From Przewalskia tangutica (Eukaryota > Streptophyta > Magnoliopsida > Solanales > Solanaceae), in the NCBI GenBank assembly GCA_029844215.1, contig CM056733.1, positions 47,009,142 to 47,073,141 on the forward strand: a DNA stretch of 64,000 bases, written 5' to 3'. Numbering within the stretch: the first letter of the stretch is position 1; each line of letters begins with the position of its first letter. A model generated the notes under the pieces. The model did not search any database. It was not told the DNA's origin and saw only the letters and a program-made list of their open reading frames with translations. The position numbers and the translations under genes were made by a program. Shown one piece after another: positions 36,701-47,967 of the stretch.

Positions 36701-37780
36701 GGTGGTAACCAGTGAATTATCCTTCCTTCTTTGACATCATTGTTTTTAATAAGTCTGTGTGACTTGTTCATTTGAGGTGAATTGAGGCAGAAAGTAAGTA
36801 ATACTCGAATTTGAAGGAGTTTATGTTGAGTGCCCTTGGAGGTACTTGGAGTTGGTTTGGTGTGGCGGTAAGGGCCACGACCTTCCGGATAATTTCAGGA
36901 AAATGTGCAAGGCAAGAATAAGATAAGTACGAGTGCTGCCTATGGAAAACAAAAGACATCGGTGGTAGGTTTTGAAAATCTATACGACTATAAGGTGGCG
37001 CTTGATGATTAAGCTTTTGTAAGGGAGATAAGTTCTCTCCCCCACGTGAAGGATAGTTTTACGTATTATGGGGTTACGTGTACCCATGTTGTTAGACGAA
37101 GGATATGAGACGGGTGAGGTCTTCAGTATCGTCATACCATAGGTTATAGTTTTAGATAACCATGGGAAACGTTTTGTGTTGGGATAATTGTGAACGACGT
37201 TACGAAATGGTCGAGGAAGTGTCGTAAGGATATAAATGCAGGTAGTACGCATGTATGAAACTGTACGATTATGAATCAAGATAGAAATACTTTTGCTAAT
37301 AATAAGCGTAAGGTAAGGTTATGACCAGAATGATGAAAGAGAATAAAACTATGGTTATGTAAGTTGCACGAGATATGATTACCCCAGACTAGTGTAAAGA
37401 CCATTAGAATGATGGGCAGTAAGAACACCTCGAGGAAAGATGGTAACATCTGTACTGACGAGAAGGATAGTAAGAAAATACGGGGGGTAAGGGACCCCAA
37501 GACAACTTGAAATAACTTATAAAGAAAGACGAGTAGACACTCGAACGATAAGAAATCTTGACAAGTCATTGGATTATGTAATACCGTGAATTGAGGATGA
37601 GCACCTGACTATAAGCTCTACGAGCTGGGAGAAAATAATCGGGTTACTCTTTGGGCGAGATCGAAATCTCCCCTAAATTGTGATTGACAGTAAGTCTTAG
37701 CCATGAGGCAAGCAAAGGAATCAAGTCTAAGTTTAGTGACCAAGTTTGGTTGCAACTTAGAATTAAGGATGCCGAATATT
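36700..37780 (+). other. Internal1 region where reverse transcriptase is expected; not recognised
   Basis: About 1.1 kb in pol order between protease and RNase H. I find no F/YxDD, no LPRIDD-like or other reverse transcriptase motif in any plus frame. Internal2 carries the same sequence at 47161-47967, so it is a shared feature of this lineage. It could be a highly decayed reverse transcriptase or an unrelated replacement. Confidence 0.5.
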
Positions 37781-38060
37781 ACGCAAGTATGAGAAAGGCC
37801 TCCAGTTATTGGAAGATAAGTTGACCACGACTACAGTTCTAACCCCTCCTGAGAGACTAGCGAGTTAGGTTACTATCGTGACACTTAGGGTGTTGGGCTA
37901 GGTTGTGTGCTGACGCAACACGATAAGGTTAGAGCCTATGTTTCCCGGCAGTTAGGTAAGCATGAAAGGATTGTGTTATTGATATCATATACCACCCGGG
38001 GAAAGCCGAGACGGTTACAGATACTCTTAGTCGTGGATCTATGGGTAGTCTGTCGGATAG
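37780..38060 (+). pseudogene. pol: RNase H remnant, internally deleted
   Basis: RNase H degrades the RNA strand during reverse transcription. Pieces in order: LLEDKLTTTTVLTPPE (about 37816-37860), the join between reverse transcriptase and RNase H; VSRQLGKHER (about 37940-37970); and YHPGKAETVTDTLSR (37990-38034), the domain's end. The normal ~60-residue stretch between SRQL..HE and YHPGKA is missing, removing most of the active-site region. Stop codons lie upstream. The fragment is a relic and continues directly into integrase. Confidence 0.72.
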
Positions 38061-38269
38061 TCGACGGATAGGCGGGGCGTGGTGCGAGATTCATCACCGA
38101 GAGTGGGGTTCGATTATTTGTTTCCGAGGTGAATGAAGTTTTAGATCCGAGAGGTTGCCGAGTCTTCCGTCGTTGAGGAGTTAAAGAGGCGACAGTATGA
38201 GGATCCAGTTATGATACGATATCGAGTTACGACTCTCCGAGAAAAGAAGAGCTTGTTTGAGTAGCACCG

Positions 38270-39160
38270 GATGGGGTGATGTGATATGAGGATAGATTGT
38301 GTGTACCCGGTGCTGCAGGACTTGTCAGCAGGTTTTAGTGAGGCACGCAGTGCTTATTGCTCTAATTGTTCGGGGTCGACTAAGTTGTGTCATGACCTCA
38401 GATGTATGTATTGGTAAGATGGCCTGGAAAGGGACGTAGCAGAGTTGTTGCTTAATGTCTGAAATAGTAGCAGGTCAAGGTTGAACCTCAGAAGCCCAGT
38501 GGGCTATTACAGGCGATTTAGATCCCGACTTAGATATGGGAGGTGATTAATATGGATCTTGTTACAGAGTGGCATTGTACTCAAAGGAAGTGCGACTCTC
38601 TGGGGGTCATAGTAAATAGGCTGGCGAAACCAGTCGTGTTCTTCCGGTTAGGACCACTTACTCGGCTGAGGATTATGATAGCTTATATAGCAGGGAGATT
38701 GTGAGACTGCACGGGGTTCCTACAATTTTGATGTCAGACATATGAGCTCAGTTTACAGCTGACTTCTGGAGGTTTTCCAGAAGGTATTAGGGACGCAGGT
38801 GAGTCTCAGTGTGTCATTCCACCTCGGCCAAGCCGACGGGCGGAGCGTACTATCCGAGCGCGAGGATAGGTCGCGGGCCGGTGTAATTGATCTCAGTGGT
38901 AGCTGGGAGGATCGTTTCCCTCTTGTTGGGTTTGTTTATAACAACAGCTACCATTCTTGCATTCAGATGACGCCATATGAGGTTTTGTATGTGCGGAAGT
39001 GTATGTCGTCGATTGGTTGGTTCGACGTGGGCGAGGTACAGTTAGTTGGCCCAGAATTGATTCAGCAGGCTGTGGATAAGGCGAAGCTTATCCAGGAAAG
39101 ATTATTAGTAAGCTCAGAGTCAGCAGAAGCTTTGTGCAGATAACCTACGTTGACACCTGA
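38270..39160 (+). pseudogene. pol: Ty3/gypsy integrase, frame-broken
   Basis: Integrase joins element DNA to the chromosome. A degraded zinc-binding region (about 38330-38470) is followed by the catalytic core. An MDLVTEWH-type segment holds the first aspartate (about 38550), then a stretch equivalent to LAKPVVFFRL. The second half is open at 38799-39143 with DLSGSWEDRFPLVGFVYNNS, TPYEVLYVRKC, SSIGWFDVGEVQLVGPEL and KLIQERL, standard landmarks of the plant gypsy integrase core end. The catalytic glutamate should lie near 38840, where the sequence is altered (QADGRSVLSERED). The C-terminal domain past 39143 is lost. Multiple stops make it non-functional as written. Confidence 0.85.
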
Positions 39161-39273
39161 GGTTCAGGTTGACATTTTGGTATGAGTATTGTTATGTGGC
39201 CACGTGTGGCATTATTGGTATGTAGGGGTTGTAAGGAGACTATGTCGCTATCTTTAAGTTTGACTCCCAAAAG

Positions 39274-39309
39274 AACATTCGGGGACGAATGTTTCTAAGG
39301 GGGGAAGAA
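39274..39309 (+). other. Hairpin and polypurine tract before LTR2
   Basis: Perfect AACATTCGGGGACGAATGTT inverted repeat (39274-39293), then AAGGGGGGAAGAA (39297-39309) abutting the LTR. Confidence 0.9.
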
Positions 39310-39725
39310 TGTTACACCCCGGAATTCCAGGATATGTTTATAAGAACGTACGTAAGAACTCAAAATGTTAAGATTAGAGACGAGTATAAATTTATCGGAA
39401 TTATGGAAATGTCGGAAAATGAAATATTGTGTCGAATGGGAGGGCGACACGTGTCACCCCCTTAGTGGTCTTGGACGATTTGGACATGGCCAAAATGGTC
39501 ATTTGACCAATAAAGTGTTTCACCCCGGAATTTCAAGATATGTTTATAAGAACGTACGTAAGAACTCAAAAATATTAAGATTTGAGACGAGTAAAAATTT
39601 ATCGGAATTATGAAATTGTTGAAAAATGAAATATTGCGACGAATGGGAGGGCGACACGTGTCAGCCCCCCTTTGTGGACTTGGACGAAATTGTCATGGTT
39701 AGAATGGTCATTTGACCATAATTTA
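39310..39725 (+). repeat. Tandem duplication of LTR2's 5' end, about 207 bp x 2
   Basis: Copy 1 starts TGTTACACCCCGGAATTCCA at 39310. Copy 2 starts TGTTTCACCCCGGAATTTCA at about 39517. Both run through GAGGGCGACACGTGTCA and end in AATGGTCATTTGACCA. They are about 90% alike by eye. Confidence 0.88.
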
Positions 39726-39847
39726 AATGACCAAGTCTTGCAAAGACAAAGAGCTTGACATTGTTGACTTGTCAAATGCCACTTGGCTTGATCCTTGTGA
39801 AAAGCATCCTAACCACCCATTTGTTCTAATCTTGAACCTCCATCTTG

Positions 39848-39859
39848 TTATATATGTAT
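39848..39859 (+). promoter_or_regulatory. LTR2 TATA-like box
   Basis: TTATATATGTATA just before ACTAGTGCAAGACAAG, in the same place as the LTR1 box at 9701. Confidence 0.42.
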
Positions 39860-41651
39860 ACTAGTGCAAGACAAGCTTCAACACTTAGACAAATTTTACA
39901 AAAATCTTGAAGAACACAAATAGGTGCTCTCGGTTTTGCACTAGGGTTTCAAGAGAAATTTTTTGTTTGTTGTCCAATAATCTCCCCACTTTAAACCAAG
40001 GTTCCTAAGGGTATTGTAAGGGTATCTCAATAGAAAGATCCCGGAAAAATGGCGTTTTCGTATAAGTCATAGGCGGAAAGTTAAGGAGTTCTTGACTTTG
40101 AAGTTGGAACTTGAAGATAAGTTCTTCATAAGCTTCTAAGGGTTGCTTGGAGTGGATTGGAACGTCGAAAAGAGGAGCTAAAGTTGCTAAGGATCGACTT
40201 GTAATCTTGGATCATATTTGGGCTAAATGAGGTATAATCTTCGTCTTACTTTTGTAATTGAAGATTCCATGTTATTATAAGTTAGAAATGATCATGTGAT
40301 ATGTGTTATGAAGTTTGATAAGTGTTATGAAAATTGGGTAGCTCAAATCCGAAAATGACATGTTGAGTCATTTGAAATTGAATTACAATTTGGTCGTTAA
40401 CTAGAATCGTCGCATGTTATCTACTTGGAGATTATAGTTGTTATAATCAATTGCGGCCTTATAACATGTTATACTAAACAACTTGGATTGAAAAGAAATT
40501 GGAAGAAGAATTGGTATTGTTGCCCTAATTACCGAATTGACATTGTAGTTTAGACTAGTTTGTTATATATTGTGGGGCGGAATTTTACATGTCTTGATTA
40601 AGCGTGTAATCCCCTATTGTTAACTACTTTGTTGAGCCTTAAATGTGGCGTGTTTGGTTATTGAATTCGGCCTTGAAAAAGGTGGCAAAGTATGTAGAAA
40701 CAAAGGAAGTGCTGTCCGATTTTCCGTAGAATTTAGTAACTTTGCACTTGGAATATTCTACGTTTGAAGTAAGGAGTTAATAGACGTACTATGGTCATTA
40801 TAGGTTGACATACTACGTACGGCGAATTGGACTTAGCAAGTGGATTAAACCGGAGACGTATGTGGAATTTTCTTATCTCTTGAGCATGAATAAGTTGTAA
40901 ATGTATAGTACGGTAGACGTACACGTTTTTTACAATCTAGGTCCATTTGATATCCTTGGCTTATTTAAAGAGTGTCCAAGTTGATTGAGTTAGGGAATTA
41001 ACTCACTTGTTTAAATATTAAGGATATCTTGGTGTTCAAAAGTTAAGAAACTTTAAGTATGTTGAAAGTATTATTGATACTTGTTTTGTTGGAAAGTTTA
41101 AGTCTCTTGGTTATAAAGAAGTATGTAAGTTGCTAACGTATAAAGCTAGTTTAACGGCTTTATGGGAAGTTGGTTATAATAGCTTTATGGAAAGTTAAAA
41201 AGAGTGATTTACTCTAAGTAATTTAAGTATGTTAAATGACTTGAAATAACGAAAGGCAAATTGATTTAAAGGCATCAATTGCTTAAGGTTTTAAAAGAAA
41301 GAAGTCACTTGATTTAGAAGCCCGAAAATGTATTTTCTAAAAAGGTATTGTGACTTGTCTTAAAATGTAGTTATGACTTGATACTACGGTTATTAGTATC
41401 TTGGAAGTTTTATATGAAAATGAGTCATTTTAAAAGAATAGAAGTACGTAGTACTTTGGGTTAAACTCCCGGATTTATAATGACACGTTAGTGCCTTAAG
41501 TAAACTAAAATGAGAGTATATATGAATAAGGCTAATAAGAAGTTAGGGGGATTTCTTAACTTGCTTATTTATTGTATGATAAGCCGGTAGTGCTTATGTT
41601 ATGTATGATAAGACGGTAGGGCTTTTGTTATGTATGATGGCCGGTTGAGAT

Positions 41652-41814
41652 AGGGTAAGAGTATAAATGAGGGGTAAACCCCCAAGATCGTTATACCACC
41701 TTCTATAGGGTAAAAGTATAAATGAGGGGTAAATCCCCAAGACGTTATACCACCTGTTTCAGGGTAAGAGTATAAATGAGGGGTAAATCCCCAAGATCGT
41801 TATACCACCTGTTC
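41652..41814. repeat. Minisatellite, about 55 bp x 3, in LTR2
   Basis: AGGGTAAGAGTATAAATGAG followed by GGGTAAA(C/T)CCCCAAGATCG and TTATACCACCT, three nearly identical units. Absent at the matching place of LTR1, where a single GTAAAGCCCC remnant occurs (about 34600). Confidence 0.9.
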
Positions 41815-42545
41815 CGTGGATTTGCTACCCACGATGCGAGGAATACCTCATGCGAGTCCTTATGGGATTATGCGGGTGAAATAGTCCTATCTTGCGGCGG
41901 TACAACCTATCACGAGGAATACGCGTGCGGTCCACACGACCTATCGCGGTGAAATAGTCCCGAGTAGGATTGCTTAATGATCTGCGGGCGGATGGTCTGC
42001 TTTGATCGTGAGCTTCTATTTTTATGTTGTGCGTATACTCTTAGTTACTCTCATTGTTAGTAAGGCCTTTGTGTCTTTGTTAATTGAGTTATCATACATC
42101 TCGGTTTTATTATTAGACTTATGATTTCATTCTGATGCTCGGTTTCACATATTTGGTACATGTTGTCTTGACCTCGCCGGCTGCGTTCATCTTGTGGAAG
42201 TCTGAGTTCTTGATCCTCGCTCTTAGGATCACTGTTATTTGTTGAGAAGCTCCTTTATTACGGAGGCTTATCCACAGTATTGTCGTTTGTTGTACATTGG
42301 GGTATGGCGGTGCCTGTCACTTGAGTTGTTATTCTTAAGTGCAGTAGTCACATTGTAGGTTGGGTTGTAAAGAAAAAATATATTGTTTTATTTGTATAGT
42401 TTACGGAAGGTGGCCTTATCGGCTTTGTTGTTATTTTATGTTTAAGCATTTTATCGGTTGTGTATGTTCATTGCTATTCTCGATGTATACGAAAGGGGTG
42501 CCCGGGTAGGGCACGATCCACGAGCTTGTCGGGTCGTGACAAAAG

Positions 42546-42556
42546 TGGTATCGAGC
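42546..42556 (+). other. Primer binding site after LTR2, one base short
   Basis: TGGTATCGAGC instead of TGGTATCAGAGC, the same deletion as at 27343. Confidence 0.83.
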
Positions 42557-43872
42557 AATTAGTCCTCGGAAAGTGTCTGAGACCGTGTCTAGTAGAGTCT
42601 TGATTATCGGTGTGTTGTGCACCATCTATAATCGAGGAGGCTGCGGGACATTTAGGATTGGTTTCCATTCTTCTCACTCTAAGATCGTGCGATAGAGTTG
42701 TATGGTTAGGGTCGTATCTCCCAACAAGTTATGATTGTTTGCACTACGAGAAAGCGTGATGACCAGAAAGATTATATGGATTGTGTATCGGGTTGGTAAT
42801 GTTTGTAGTTGGTATTGTGACATACAACTATACGGATTTATGTATGAGGTCGGGCAGCGTGTTGCCTAGAATGATTTTAGATTACCAGGATTTGGTAAGG
42901 ACTAAATAAATACCGGGAAGGTATGAAACAGTTTAATGAATTCTCATCAAGGTTTTACGTACTAATTTGAGATAATTAGGTGATGATGAGTTGTGTGAGA
43001 ATGTAATGGACCCTTAAGAGGTTATAATTAAAGGACTTAATGGAAGACTATGTTAATAGGTTAAGATACGTGGTATGATTAAGAGAATGGTACGGGTGAG
43101 ATCCGTATGGAGTAAGTATGGTTGTTTTGGTCAAGACAACACGATTATGGTATTATGATAAGTTTTGTACCTGTTTACGAGGGGGAATGATAAGGTAGGC
43201 ATGGAGCATGGAAATTGCGAGCCTAGGAATGTGATAACCTCCGTGACCTTAGGTATATAAGGCCTTCTTGGGTAGTAAAAATTTAAGACAGACCAAGGAA
43301 AAGAGTTAAATACGACGTCGAGTCGGGTTGGGGATCTATTAAAGGTCGCCCCATAGCTTGAAATGAAATGGGTTCAGTTGGTAGTAGTCATACGTGGCGA
43401 GTCACGAGTGCAAACCCAAATTTAGTTAATCATTTTACGGGTTCGTGGACGTGTTCCACCGGAACCAGGTTGTGAGAGCCGGAATGAGCCTTATATTGTT
43501 TAGTTTAGTAACTCCAAAGAGTGGAGGCCAGAATTAGTATGGAATTTATGTACGTATGCTAGTACAGAAAGAGTGCGACCAGTGAAAAAGAGAGCAACCA
43601 AGTGTAAAGAAATAAAGCCTGAATCTATGAGAACCTTTCGAGGTGACTACACCGTGAGCGTTGGGTGGTAGCTGAGCGGGTAGATAATAGTTGCCGGTAA
43701 CGATACAGTCGTTGGACCCTAGCAGACCTAGCAGAGCTGTTATGACAGACATTGAGGTCATTATGAGTACGGGCTAGTTGGCCTCTTGTTATGCCAACGT
43801 TGACTGCAGAGAGAGATTGGCTCGATTCCAGTTTTCTGGTAAGCTGATTATCCAGTGTAAAGGAAGAGAAGT
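42557..43872 (+). other. Internal2, first segment
   Basis: Homologous to 35494-36690 of internal1, with small differences and an extra stretch at 43381-43529. No intact frame and no recognised gag. It ends in the protease-adjacent region, where a solo LTR entered after GAAGT (43868-43872). Confidence 0.75.
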
Positions 43873-44278
43873 TGTTATACCCCGTATTTCCAGAGTATGT
43901 ACGTGTGGGCGTACGTAGAAAGTTTGAGCCTTAAAGTTAGGCAAGGACAAAATTTTGTGCACAACCCCCGTAAAGAATCGTTTTTCGACGAAACGTTTTA
44001 CATAACTTGCGAAGGGAAAATTCCGGCTATGTCATTTATAATTTTTGCGGATTTTTCCGAGAGATGAAATATTTTGGACCAAGGAGAGGGCGACACTTGT
44101 CACCCTCAAGTGGACGGTTTGTGGTGGCCGATTGGTGCCCATTTCGTGGCATGTTTCATGGCCTAATTCATGGGTCAATGTTTGTGAGGGATTTGTGGAG
44201 TAGGGTTAGGGTGCACTTGGCTTGATCTTGACCCTCCACTCGCCCCCCCACTTGGCTTGATCTTGGCCCTTGGTTGTC

Positions 44279-44289
44279 CTATAAATACC
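44279..44289 (+). promoter_or_regulatory. TATA box of solo LTR 2
   Basis: CTATAAATACC about 12 bases after TTGGCCCTTGGTTG. Poly-C runs follow at 44450-44464. Confidence 0.58.
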
Positions 44290-46049
44290 CCTCCCTTGTT
44301 GAAGACTTCTTCATCCACAAATGTGTTCTAAGTCTTAAAATCCTCCCCCTTCTTCTTGTTGCTCTCGTCCAAGAGCCTTCCCCCTCCCCTTTGTAAGGCT
44401 TTGTGGCCGAGAGGGTACCCCCCCTTCCTAGTGGTGCTAAGCCGAGAGGTACCCCCCCCCCCCCTTTGGCTAGTTGTTCTCGTAAAATACACCCCCCTTG
44501 GTAGGAAGTATTCTCCAAGTATTGTTACTATTCCAAAATACCTTAGCCTTATACCTTGTAGTATTCCAAAAGTTACCTCTATACGTAGAGCCCAGAAATA
44601 CTACCTTTTGTCCTTTTAGTCTCAAACCAAAACCCTAAGAAAAATATTCATAGCGAGTTGAAGTATTAAGTAGAAGTTGCGTGGAACTTCTAAGGGTTGT
44701 TTGGAGCGGGTTGGAGCGCCCAGAGTTGGAGCTAAACGTCGCTCAGGATCGACATTTAAACTTGGATAATTTTGGGCTTATCGAGGTAAATATCTTGTCC
44801 CCTTATTGTAATTGAGTTTGCATATTGTTGAAGTATAAGAATTAAGTATAAACTATATACAAGGAAGGTATATAAGAACGAAATTGAACTGTACTTACAT
44901 AGGACTGTATTTACAGTAGACTTGTGAAGTTTGGCGGGTAGGGAAGTGCTGCCCAATTTTTCCGCAGAATAGTCTAGACGTTGATAGACTTGTTTGACCG
45001 TTATAGGTTGAAGTACTGCAAGTAGCATATTCTACTTGAAGGGTGGAAAGGGCTAGCCGGATTACAGTACTTTGGAGCTATTTGCTAATAGTCGATAATC
45101 GTCGCGAGATATGTGATTCTTCCTATACCCTTGAGCATGATATTTTAAAGGAATATATATAGTACCGTAGACGTACGTGTGTTAACTGAACATAGTTTCA
45201 CGGCAATGTCTTTTGACTTAAGCCTGAATAATAAGAATCTTGAAGTATTTCAAAAGATTTAAGAACCGTTTTTGAAAGAGGAGTAATACTTGGTTTTGCA
45301 AGCTAAAAGTTATACTAGCTTTATGGGAAGTTAGGTATAACGACTTAAGAAGATAAAAGAATGGTTATTGATTTTAGAAGTTAAGAGACTTAATCTTATA
45401 AGATAAGAGACTTGACTTAATTGAATTGACATGAAGTTTGTTAAAAAGTGTGAAACCTCATTCATGAGTAATGAGTACTTGGTTTTTAAAAGGAATAACG
45501 TTTTACTGATTTCGGAAATGAGAATAAGTAAGGAACTTGATTTCTAAAAGAGACTTGAGGAAATTAAAGAGTTTTTGGTTTAAAAGAAAGGCATTGTTTT
45601 GTCTTAAAATTGGTTTAAAACATAAAGTGTTATAACAGCTTTATGGGAAGTTAGTTATAACGACTTTATGAAAACGAAAGAATGGTTTTATCATTGGTTT
45701 TAAAGTGGTAACTTGACTTTAAAAGGAGAAGTGTTTTGGTCTAAAAAGAAGGCATGGTATTGCCTTAATTTGGTTTTAAAAGGAAAGTATAGAAGTTGTT
45801 TTGGTTTACTAAAAAGATGTTAGCCACTCTATACTGCAGGTATCGGGTGACCTTTGTAAAAGAAATGGATCCTTTCAAAAGAGTTTAACATACGTAGTAC
45901 TTTGGGGATAAAACCTGGACCTTGGCATAAAATAAAAAGTACCTTGAGTTGTGTGTAACTTGCCTATGTTTGCGTGTGATAGCCTTGTTGTGCAAGTGTT
46001 GTATTCTTATGTTACCGCGTCTCTCGAATGGAGGGCCGGTCGTATTATT

Positions 46050-46430
46050 CTTGATCATGTTGGACATACTGACACGATGGGTGGCCCACGGATATGCTTC
46101 CACTATGATAGTCCATGGGCATACTGACTCGATGGATGATCCACGGGTATGCGGCCATGATGAGAGTTCGTTTCCCTGTTGATAGTGTTATTCCATGGAC
46201 TAGCTCTCCGCGAGGTTTCTTGATCTACCTTGGTATCGGTGGTCGGCTTCGTACTTGCCCGTCGTGGTGATTCGGCCTTGGTACAGTAGTTAGCCCTCGC
46301 ACTTGCCCGTTCGGTTTAGTGGCGAATTCGTGATCTGACGCTTGGTACACAGTAGTTAGCCCTCGTACTTGCCGGTCAGCTCGTGACACGGCGCGAGTAT
46401 CTGGTAGTCGGCTTTCGTACTTGCCCCGTA
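46050..46430. repeat. Two minisatellites in solo LTR 2
   Basis: 46055-46155 repeats a GACTCGATGG(A/G)TG...CCACGG(A/G)TATGC unit twice. 46240-46425 repeats TAGTTAGCCCTCG(C/T)ACTTGCC-type units (~65 bp) about three times. The second array is not seen in any other LTR here. Confidence 0.7.
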
Positions 46431-47155
46431 TTAGCTTCGTCGTTTTGTTGTATAGTATTGTTAGTACAGACTTGGTGTTCATGTGTACTCCGTGGTGTTA
46501 TTATATCATAGACTGCCGGCAGTGAGGAAGGTATTCCACGGGCATTATTAATGTTGCGGGCGTGAGACCCATAGTTATATTTGAGTGATGACTCTGAGGG
46601 CGTGAGTCCCTGACTTACATGACTGCTTATTTATTGTGAACGGTAGTTTGGTTATCATACATGTCTCCTGCTTTATATAGACTGCTATGATTTCATTCTG
46701 ATATTTTGATTTCATATACTTGGTACTGTTGTCTTGACCTCCTTGAAGTGCGTTCATCCCGCAGGTAGATGTACATCGGTTGTTGATCCTCGCTCTTAGG
46801 ATCACAGTTCAGCGTTGGGAAGCTCCGTTTCTCCGGAGGCTTATCTTTGGTATGTCACCCTGAGTTGTAGGTTCTTGTACATTCAGGGGTATGGCGAGAC
46901 CTGTCGTCATGTTGTATAAAAACTCTTAAGTGCATATCTTGTTGTGGGCAGGGTTTGTAAAAAGGATTAAACTGTTCGGTTTGAAAGATTTGTATACCTA
47001 TATTTTATTGGAAGGTAACCGTTTGGTTGGCCTGTTTTATGATCTTATCTCTTGTTTCATGTTTAAGTTTTATTTCCGCTAATTTTCTCTGATGTTGTAT
47101 CACTAGGGTGCCCGGGGTAAGGCACCAGTCATGGGCCCGGGATCGGGTCATGACA

Positions 47156-47967
47156 GAAGTGGTAGTAACCAGTGAATTATCCTTCCTTCTCTGGCATCAT
47201 TGTTTTTCTTTTTAAGTCTGTGTGACTTGTTCACTTGAGGTAAATTGACGCAAAAAGTAAGTAATAATTGAATTTGAAGGAATTTATGTTAAGTGCCCTT
47301 GGAGGTACTTGGAGTTGGTTTGGTGTGGCGGTCAGGGCCACGACGCCGGATAATTTCGGGGAAAATGTACAAGGCAAGAATAAAATAAAGTGCAGTCTTT
47401 GCCGTGGAAAGGCGAGGGCATGTTTGGTGGGTTGGAAAATCTACACGAACTTAAAGGCGGTGCGTGATGATTAGATAATTACTGCACCGCAAGAGGACCC
47501 TATGATTAGGGTTGTGACTCGAGAAAGTTTAAGAAAGGAGATAAGTTCTCTCCCGTAAAAGAGCGAGTTTCGTATTATGGGATTGCGTGTTCCCGTATGT
47601 TGTTAGGCGAGGATATGAGGCTAGTAAGGTCTTGGTATCGTCATGCCATAGGTTCTGATTGTAGATAACCGTGGGAAAAATGTTGTGTTGGGGAAATTAA
47701 GAACGACGTACGAATTGGTCGAGGAAGTATCGTAAAGATATAAATGCAGGTTGTACGCTTGTATGAAACTGTACGATTAAGAATCAAGATAGAAATAATT
47801 TTACTAATAATAAGCATAAGGTAAGGTTATGACCAGAATGATAAAAGAGAATAAGACTATGGTTATGTAAGTTGCACGAGATATGATTACCCCAGACTAG
47901 TGTAAGACCATTAGTAAATAATGGGCAGTAAGAACACCTCGAGGAAAGGTGGTGGCATCAGGTTACT
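47156..47967 (+). other. Internal2, second segment
   Basis: Resumes with GAAGT and matches 36694-37455 of internal1 (ATTATCCTTCCTTCT, AGTGCCCTTGGAGGTACTTG, AGAACACCTCGAGGAAAG). No recognised domain. Interrupted after TTACT at 47967 by a minus-strand LTR. Confidence 0.8.

Larger units (their letters stand above)
39310..42541 (+). repeat. LTR2 of the Ty3/gypsy array (3232 bp)
   Basis: Begins TGTTACACCCCGG and ends GGTCGTGACA. Serves as 3' LTR of internal1 and 5' LTR of internal2. Its first ~210 bases are duplicated in tandem (39310-39725), giving two near-copies of the terminus and of the G-box (39446, 39653). Confidence 0.9.
43873..47155 (+). mobile_element. Solo LTR 2 (3283 bp), TSD GAAGT
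   Basis: Begins TGTTATACCCCG and ends GGGTCATGACA. Flanked by GAAGT at 43868-43872 and 47156-47160. No internal region. Related to the TR-GAG LTRs: promoter at 44279, minisatellite slot at 46050-46430. It splits internal2 cleanly; the joined sequence matches internal1 across 36680-36720. Confidence 0.95.
9509..47967 (+). mobile_element. Old tandem Ty3/gypsy array: LTR1-internal1-LTR2-internal2, with nested insertions
   Basis: LTR1 is 9509-10196, 13907-14716 and 34052-35477 (three pieces). Internal1 is 35478-39309, LTR2 39310-42541, and internal2 42542-43872 plus 47161-47967, continuing beyond later insertions. Both LTRs end in GGTCGTGACA and are followed by a Met-tRNA primer site and the same internal sequence. 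Three LTR edges around two internals imply a tandem array, as made by recombination between LTRs of related elements. Insertions at 10197, 14717, 43873 and 47968 are younger. LTR1 and LTR2 look roughly 10% diverged by eye, so the array is old. Confidence 0.75.

Noticed and set aside
37276..37569. Minus-strand hydrophobic frame (97 codons) in internal1
   Set aside because: Looks membrane-like only because the complementary strand is A/G-rich. It is antisense within a decayed pol region.
27343..42556. A different tRNA primer (TGGTATCGAGC)
   Set aside because: The shortened site occurs in elements whose relatives carry the Met-tRNA site, and the loss lies at a CAG that is damaged elsewhere too.
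47268..47474. Plus frame of 68 codons in internal2 (similar sequence at 36820-37010)
   Set aside because: Shared with internal1, but the frame is broken there and no domain is recognised. Kept as part of the unassigned internal region.
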